This document shows, in pieces, positions 7,390 to 11,981 of a stretch of DNA of 11,981 nt. The stretch comes from Candidatus Anoxychlamydiales bacterium (GTDB lineage Bacteria; Chlamydiota; Chlamydiia; Chlamydiales; SM23-39): positions 1-11,981 of the forward strand of contig JAAKFW010000025.1 of NCBI GenBank assembly GCA_011064905.1. Reading direction: 5' to 3'. Made by a program: the position numbers and the translations under genes. Positions within the stretch are counted from its first letter, which is position 1, and every line of letters starts with the position of its first letter. The notes beneath the pieces were generated by a model that had not been told where the DNA came from, made no database searches, and was given only the letters and a program-made list of their open reading frames with translations.

Positions 7390-9276
7390 TCAATTTGTTC
7401 TCGTAAAGGAAAAACTAGGTAAAGTTGAAATATTCGCTTTTTCAATAGTTATATCATTGGGACTAGCTAAATTCAAACTTGTAGCATCTATACAACTGAA
7501 ATCACCCTCGATTTTTATATCGTTGCCAGCTGTAATATTGATAACAGCGGAGCTTTTGCATTGCAAATCATGAGAAACGTTAGGACCAAACCAAACATCC
7601 GTTGATGATATTATATTAAAATTTTTTAAATCTGTTATAGAAAAACCTCCTTTAAGTATCACATCATTTGCAGTAAAATTTAGAGTAACCTCAGTTCCCT
7701 CAATCATAGAGTTGGTTGTAAAATCATTACCAGCTGTACAATTTATTGAAACATTGCTTCCTGCCAAAGCAGTATAATTTAGCAAACCGCAAATATCAAT
7801 ATTTCGATCTGCAATCAAAGTGAGAGACCCAGAATTTATAGTTTGCGGAAAATAATAAAATGAACTACATAAACAAATGTCCCCTGTAGAAGAAAAGGCT
7901 GAGTCAGTATCGATCACCACATTAGCGCTATCTAAAGCTGCGTATAAATCACTAAGATCGATGAAGGCAGCCGCCGCTGTTAATACGTAAGAGTCTGTAG
8001 GAGATTGTCCATTAAAAGAGCCTCCTGATGGATCTTTTTTACCGATCATAATATTTGATGGATCTAATAACATAGTTCCCAAAAATCCATTTTTTGCGCT
8101 CGTATTTATCTCCCCGTCAAAATTCAATTGTTTAATACCCGATATTTCAATAAAGCCCCCATCACCAGATATTTCTCCACCTTTAGTTGAAATACTACCA
8201 TGAAATGTCGTACCTCCATCAGACCATAAAATTATTTTACCTCCATTTCCGTTCACAGTCGCATCAGCATTAATTTTTACATTTTTTGATACAGCAGTCA
8301 TTTGAGAATTAAAGAATCTATCATCCTTGCCCCGATACCCGCCTCCTATATTTACTTCTCCCTCTCCGAGTTCTGAAGAAACATCGATTAGAGTCTTACC
8401 CTCTAATCTAATATCATCTGCTAAAATATTTACTCGCCCACCAGTCGAATTCTCATTTTTAGCAATTAATTGTGCATTTTTTTTAGTTTGTATCAAACCA
8501 TCCTTTGCTACTAAATAAATTTCTCCATTTATATTTTTTATTCCATTAGCTTCTATAACGCCGCTATGCTTTATTGCACATTGATAGATGTTTCCTTTTG
8601 AGCTCAGATTGGTTTTTATAGCTTTTATTAGGCCTGAGTTTTCTATTCCAATTTCGTTTTTTACTTCCTCTTTCTCGTCTATTTGAATAAAAATATTATC
8701 TTCATTATTTGGTTTTATTAAAACTTTAGTTGAAGCAATTAAATTAGCTCCACCATTTTTTACAAATATCTGACCATAATTTTTTATTGATTTTGATATC
8801 AAATATACTTCTTTTTCTGCCTCAATTTTACCAAGATTAATTATTGAAGAATTTTGATCTCCGTAAAATTCCAAATCATTCTTTGAATTAAAATCCAGAA
8901 GTTTTAGAGTAGATGCAAAAAAGGAATCTGCTTTAATATGAGCATCTTGTCCAATTATTATACCATTCTGATTCAGTAGAAAGAGAGAGCCATTTGACTC
9001 TAAATTTCCCAAAAGAAATGATGTGTTATTTCCTGTAATTCGATTTAATACCGCTGAATCTTTTGAAGGCTGATTAAATCTAACGGTTTCTTGAGCAGAA
9101 ATATTAAAGTCTTTCCAATCAATAATTGTTTTCTCAGTTTTTAAAAAAACGTCCAATTCATTTGCTTTTTCAAAAAACATTGCTTCTCCTAAACGGCTTT
9201 CAGCGCCTAAAGGCAAAGAAAATACCTTGAAGCTAAAAAAAAGCATAATTATGCAATGTTTAAATAATTTTTTCAT
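7390..9276 (-). CDS. Short TpsA-type exoprotein, filamentous haemagglutinin family
   Basis: This predicted two-partner-secreted surface protein has 628 residues and is a paralogue of the long exoprotein downstream. A Sec signal peptide covers about residues 1-25 (MKKLFKH, hydrophobic core, LPLGA). The TPS domain follows with WKDFNI (54-59), VLNRI (76-80) and NQNGIIIG (102-109), where the usual NPNG motif has Gln for Pro. The near-identical block is at 244-367, and MLLDPSNI (402-409) marks the passenger junction. The passenger is only about 220 residues and ends where the long paralogue begins its A-x-I-G-H-G-G repeats. Stops in all frames follow, with no decayed remnant, so this looks like an intact short protein rather than a pseudogene. 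It starts 8 nt after the transporter stop with a strong AAGGA Shine-Dalgarno, so it is the likely primary partner of that transporter. Its ligand is unknown. Confidence 0.9.
   Translation of the reverse strand: MKKLFKHCIIMLFFSFKVFSLPLGAESRLGEAMFFEKANELDVFLKTEKTIIDWKDFNISAQETVRFNQPSKDSAVLNRITGNNTSFLLGNLESNGSLFLLNQNGIIIGQDAHIKADSFFASTLKLLDFNSKNDLEFYGDQNSSIINLGKIEAEKEVYLISKSIKNYGQIFVKNGGANLIASTKVLIKPNNEDNIFIQIDEKEEVKNEIGIENSGLIKAIKTNLSSKGNIYQCAIKHSGVIEANGIKNINGEIYLVAKDGLIQTKKNAQLIAKNENSTGGRVNILADDIRLEGKTLIDVSSELGEGEVNIGGGYRGKDDRFFNSQMTAVSKNVKINADATVNGNGGKIILWSDGGTTFHGSISTKGGEISGDGGFIEISGIKQLNFDGEINTSAKNGFLGTMLLDPSNIMIGKKDPSGGSFNGQSPTDSYVLTAAAAFIDLSDLYAALDSANVVIDTDSAFSSTGDICLCSSFYYFPQTINSGSLTLIADRNIDICGLLNYTALAGSNVSINCTAGNDFTTNSMIEGTEVTLNFTANDVILKGGFSITDLKNFNIISSTDVWFGPNVSHDLQCKSSAVINITAGNDIKIEGDFSCIDATSLNLASPNDITIEKANISTLPSFSFTRTN
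8176..8547 (-). repeat. Paralogous block, copy in the short exoprotein
   Basis: This encodes residues 244-367 and is the partner of 6071-6442. It contains the identical run from KDGLIQTKK to NENSTGG and the shared stretches GEGEVNIGGGY and RFFNSQMT. The upstream 1-243 regions of the two proteins are much less alike, roughly half identical by eye. Confidence 0.85.
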
Positions 9277-9281
9277 AAAAA

Positions 9282-9286
9282 TCCTT
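9282..9286 (-). promoter_or_regulatory. Shine-Dalgarno of the short exoprotein gene, overlapping the transporter stop codon
   Basis: The minus strand reads TAAGGATTTTTATG. AAGGA shares its two As with the TAA stop of the transporter gene (9287-9285) and lies 5 nt before the ATG at 9276. The overlap fixes the start and implies translational coupling of transporter and substrate. Confidence 0.75.
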
Positions 9287-11234
9287 AAAAATTAAGATTG
9301 AAACCAAAATGCCACCTACCTAGTTTGTTTCTTGGTTCGAATTCTTTGATTTCATGTAATTTAAATCCCCAATCAATTCTAAAGGCAAGGTTGGGAAATG
9401 TTTGATATCGCACCCCACCCCCTGCCCCCATTAAGTATATAAAATCTTTCACAGTCTCTATTTCTGTACTATCCCAACCACACCCATAGTCTATAAAAGC
9501 TAAAAACTTCAAAGATTCTTTAAATTTTATCTTTCTATTACTTATAAGTTTCATTGGACAGGTATATCCTTCAATATTAAAAATAACTCCATTGTCTTTA
9601 TTTACAATTCTATACTCATACCCTCTAACAGTATTATACCCTCCTAACCCTAATTGCTCTGAAGACAAAAGATTATTCGATGAAAATTGAGATGTATAGT
9701 TAATTACCAGCTCATAATCCTTGGGCAATTTAAAAATTGGAGTAATCTTTTGCATTGAATAAAAATAACTGTTTTTAGCATGTGGTCTAAGTTCAGAAAA
9801 TCTTTGATTACTTTGTTTTTCCATTATATCCCCTGGAGATAATACAAAAATAATTTCGACAGGAATATTAAAATTACCCAGTTCATACCTACCATTATAA
9901 TCGCATACTAATTGTGTAATATTCACAGAATTTCCAATAAAAGGTCTTTGTCTATAAGTAAGGTTTATATTTTCTCTTTTATAATCAAATCCGATGCTTA
10001 AATCATGAAGATAATGCTTTATTGGTTTAATTGGAAAAGTATATCTTGCGCTGAATTGCACTGACCTTCCTTCGTTTTTTAAATCTTTAATAGTTTTTTT
10101 TGGTTTAAATTGAGCATACCCCCCATATAAAGTTAATATTCTTTTTCCAAATATCGGCAATGCATAACTAGCTGTAAAAGCTTGGAATCTATTAATATTT
10201 GAAGAAGCTGTATATTGAAATGTAACAATATGATCTAATCCCCATGCATTTCCCCAGTTAAACCCTGCAATTAATCTCTCTTTTTCTGTAGCCTCAAATC
10301 CAGTATTTTCAGCTCCGACATATGCTCTGAAGGGATATCTATCATCAATAAAATATTCAAGATCAGTGGTGTTTTCTTTATTTCCTGGAGAAAAAACTAT
10401 AGAAGCATTTCTAAAAGGATTTCGATTTATCCAATAAAGATCTTGCATTATGCTTTGAGTATCAATAGATTTATTTGGTTTAAGGGATATATAATTTTGA
10501 ATGTTCTTCTCTGAAAAGTATTTATTACCTTTAATGCTAATATCACAAGCCGTACTCTCATAAACTATAATCTTTATCACATTATTTTGGATTTTTTGCT
10601 CAGGCAAACTAACAATTACAAATGGATGGAAATTATCTTGATAATAGTTTAATATTGTTTGCTTGATATCTTCTATTATCTTTTCATTAAGTTCACAACA
10701 TAAAAAACCTTTTAACCGATCATGAAATGTTTTATAAAATGTTGGCAAGCATAAGTTTTCAACAGTTATTCCCTTTATATTTTCAACTTTATCGAGTTCT
10801 TCGTTCGGCCCTGATATGTAAATTCCTTCAATCGTTCTTTTATCAAAATTTGTATATTCGATTGAGTCTTTACTTTCATTATGCTCTCTGTTCTTTTTCG
10901 AGGGTTTTTCTAATTCCGCCAAAACATTTCCTGCATTACAAAAAAAATTATGAGTGTCTATTTTTTTCTCTTTAGATGTTAAAAAAAGACCTAATGAATC
11001 CAATGGTTGCTTTACTTGAAAGCTATTTTTGACATTAAATGTATCAATACTTTTATTTTTTATTTGATAATTTTCTTGGACGTCTTCAAGCTTATTATTA
11101 ATTACAATTTCTTTTTTAGCATCGACAGATTCCTGACTAGCCAAAGGACGTTCTTCGTTTACAATAAAATCATTAAAAACAAAATTAACAACCAAATGAA
11201 TAAAGAGCCAAGTCGATGCTGAAACACTAAACAT
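9285..11234 (-). CDS. TpsB outer-membrane transporter, FhaC/ShlB family (Omp85 superfamily)
   Basis: This is a predicted two-partner secretion transporter, a 16-strand outer-membrane barrel that exports TpsA proteins. It has 649 residues against about 550-580 for typical FhaC-like proteins. Residues 7-25 are hydrophobic and probably act as an export signal, though they lack an early positive charge and a clear cleavage site. Residues 26-131 are a charged, low-complexity extension. POTRA1 spans about 132-226, ending in the hallmark VSLPEQKIQNNVIKIIV. POTRA2 follows at about 227-300 with the family motif NRNPFR (270-275). The barrel runs from about 300, with GLGGYNTVRGYE (529-540) holding the conserved VRGY of the L6 plug loop, and ends in a terminal Phe (FGFNLNF) suited to BAM recognition. 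The start is secure: an in-frame TAG lies 9 nt upstream, AGGG is 7 nt before the ATG, and the next Met is residue 263. Confidence 0.93.
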   Translation of the reverse strand: MFSVSASTWLFIHLVVNFVFNDFIVNEERPLASQESVDAKKEIVINNKLEDVQENYQIKNKSIDTFNVKNSFQVKQPLDSLGLFLTSKEKKIDTHNFFCNAGNVLAELEKPSKKNREHNESKDSIEYTNFDKRTIEGIYISGPNEELDKVENIKGITVENLCLPTFYKTFHDRLKGFLCCELNEKIIEDIKQTILNYYQDNFHPFVIVSLPEQKIQNNVIKIIVYESTACDISIKGNKYFSEKNIQNYISLKPNKSIDTQSIMQDLYWINRNPFRNASIVFSPGNKENTTDLEYFIDDRYPFRAYVGAENTGFEATEKERLIAGFNWGNAWGLDHIVTFQYTASSNINRFQAFTASYALPIFGKRILTLYGGYAQFKPKKTIKDLKNEGRSVQFSARYTFPIKPIKHYLHDLSIGFDYKRENINLTYRQRPFIGNSVNITQLVCDYNGRYELGNFNIPVEIIFVLSPGDIMEKQSNQRFSELRPHAKNSYFYSMQKITPIFKLPKDYELVINYTSQFSSNNLLSSEQLGLGGYNTVRGYEYRIVNKDNGVIFNIEGYTCPMKLISNRKIKFKESLKFLAFIDYGCGWDSTEIETVKDFIYLMGAGGGVRYQTFPNLAFRIDWGFKLHEIKEFEPRNKLGRWHFGFNLNF

Positions 11235-11241
11235 TTTTATA

Positions 11242-11245
11242 CCCT
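11242..11245 (-). promoter_or_regulatory. Shine-Dalgarno of the transporter gene
   Basis: AGGG lies 7 nt before the ATG at 11234. Together with the in-frame TAG at 11246-11244, it fixes the start and rules out an upstream extension that could supply a longer signal peptide. Confidence 0.6.
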
Positions 11246-11291
11246 ACATAATTTTATTATAATATAATAATCTATTTTTTAAATTATTTTT

Positions 11292-11319
11292 TTTATAAAA
11301 AAAAATATCCGTTATTCAA
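11292..11319 (-). promoter_or_regulatory. Candidate promoter of the transporter-exoprotein operon
   Basis: On the minus strand, TTGAAT (11319-11314) is followed after 16 nt by TATAAA (11297-11292), giving a leader of about 50 nt. The spacer contains an uninterrupted T tract running to the -10 box (nine Ts, 11305-11297). The AT-richness of the region limits confidence. Confidence 0.4.
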
Positions 11320-11380
11320 CAATCGAAAATTATTTTTGATTTAAAAGTCTTAGAATTTGCTGTCTATAAAAAAACTAAAA

Positions 11381-11981
11381 TCAGCACACAATTGAAATAG
11401 CTTTTTTCAAATCACTTGTAGTTAAGTTTTCACAATGTCCATAATTTTTTAATTCAACTAATTGATTTTCATCGGTTGTATTTTTAACTTTTCTAAATAG
11501 AGCGCTTTTTTCTTCAATCACTTCATCTTTAGGTGCATAAAAAAGACATTTTTTTATATCGATTTTTTCCCAATCTTTTTTAACTTTGATATTCCAATTT
11601 GTAAAGTTTAATATTTTGATAACAATCCACTTAATGATTCGAAAAATATTATAAGTTTTTAAAACAGCTTTTATAGAAGCAAAAGTTCTATCTACAATTA
11701 GCTTAATTTTTTTATAGATGTTTGGCCTTTCATCTTTTAGCTGAGCTACAGCTTTAGTAGCTAATGCCCCTCCTAAAGAATGGGCCTGTATGTATAAGTC
11801 ATCATAACCTAGAGAATCTGCATATTTTATTACAGACTTGCCATCTTCAATAAGACCTTTTTGAGAAGGTTTTCCTTCGCTTTTTACAACTGCTCTATAA
11901 TTAAAAGCTAAAAAATCATATCCTAAATTTTGAATTTTTTTGATTTGATTTGGATCTAAAAATTCATAAGCCATGCCATTT
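11381..11981 (-). CDS. Alpha/beta hydrolase, CHLPS 43 kDa-like (DUF818-type), N-terminus cut by window edge
   Basis: This is the C-terminal part of a serine hydrolase of unknown substrate. The frame is open to the right edge; the two codons before Met (11974) read Asn-Gly, which resembles the H-G-N-G oxyanion region expected at this point, so I treat that Met as internal. About 199 residues are visible. Counting from that Met, the nucleophile elbow is AHSLGG with Ser66 (Ala in place of the first Gly of G-x-S-x-G), the acid is probably Asp150 in APKDEV, and the catalytic His is His180 in NYGHCE. FNYRAVVKSEGKP (24-36) and VDRTFAS (94-100) resemble conserved stretches I associate with the Chlamydia CHLPS 43 kDa family and Legionella relatives. 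A hydrophobic segment at 109-122 may contact membrane. It is separated by 146 nt from the secretion locus and shows no functional tie to it. Confidence 0.8.
   Translation of the reverse strand, partial: NGMAYEFLDPNQIKKIQNLGYDFLAFNYRAVVKSEGKPSQKGLIEDGKSVIKYADSLGYDDLYIQAHSLGGALATKAVAQLKDERPNIYKKIKLIVDRTFASIKAVLKTYNIFRIIKWIVIKILNFTNWNIKVKKDWEKIDIKKCLFYAPKDEVIEEKSALFRKVKNTTDENQLVELKNYGHCENLTTSDLKKAISIVC

Larger units (their letters stand above)
11235..11380 (-). other. Intergenic region upstream of the transporter gene
   Basis: This 146-nt, extremely AT-rich gap lies between the hydrolase stop and the transporter start. It holds the promoter candidate at 11292-11319, a T8-AT-A8 palindromic tract at 11287-11304, and a second TATAAT at 11261-11256 without a good -35. 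No coding ORF and no GC-stemmed terminator were seen. Confidence 0.5.

Noticed and set aside
8327..8518. Plus-strand ORF of 63 codons inside the short exoprotein gene
   Set aside because: It is antisense to the conserved paralogous block and shows no feature of a protein.
10727..11222. Two plus-strand ORFs of 82 and 71 codons opposite the transporter N-terminal region
   Set aside because: Phe/Tyr/Leu-rich translations of this kind arise from reading AT-rich, Lys/Asn/Glu-rich coding DNA backwards.

Overview
This is an AT-rich window (about one third G+C by eye) in which every supported gene lies on the minus strand. Read in the direction of transcription, from high to low coordinates, it holds: the end of an alpha/beta hydrolase gene (cut by the right edge), a two-partner secretion (TPS) locus with one outer-membrane transporter and two tandem filamentous-haemagglutinin-type exoproteins, and a succinate dehydrogenase operon sdhC-sdhA-sdhB whose last gene runs off the left edge.

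The organism is a Gram-negative (diderm) bacterium, because it has an Omp85/FhaC-type transporter. Several traits together suggest Chlamydiota, probably one of the environmental, amoeba- or arthropod-associated lineages. These are low G+C, the order sdhC-sdhA-sdhB with a five-helix B-type SdhC and no sdhD, the SdhA sequence style (IGESDYLYHGANRLGAN), and a hydrolase resembling the chlamydial CHLPS 43 kDa family. This placement is inference; no rRNA or marker gene is present to confirm it.

Region 1-3298 is the sdhCAB operon. sdhC and sdhA are 15 nt apart, and sdhA and sdhB overlap by 4 nt (ATGA). Together they encode a menaquinone-type succinate:quinone oxidoreductase linking the TCA cycle to the respiratory chain. 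Region 3299-3463 is an AT-rich gap with a weak promoter candidate.

Region 3464-11234 is the TPS locus: transporter (9285-11234), short exoprotein (7390-9276) and long exoprotein (3464-7177). The transporter stop codon overlaps the Shine-Dalgarno of the short exoprotein, so these two are almost certainly co-transcribed. The long exoprotein follows after 212 nt containing its own promoter candidate and three perfect-arm inverted repeats, so it may be separately controlled. The two exoproteins are paralogues across the whole length of the short one. The long one adds a beta-helical passenger with an A-x-I-G-H-G-G repeat and an aromatic-rich C-terminal tail. One transporter plausibly exports both proteins to the cell surface, where a role in adhesion or host contact is likely but unproven.

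No RNA genes, mobile elements, CRISPR arrays or convincing intrinsic terminators were seen.
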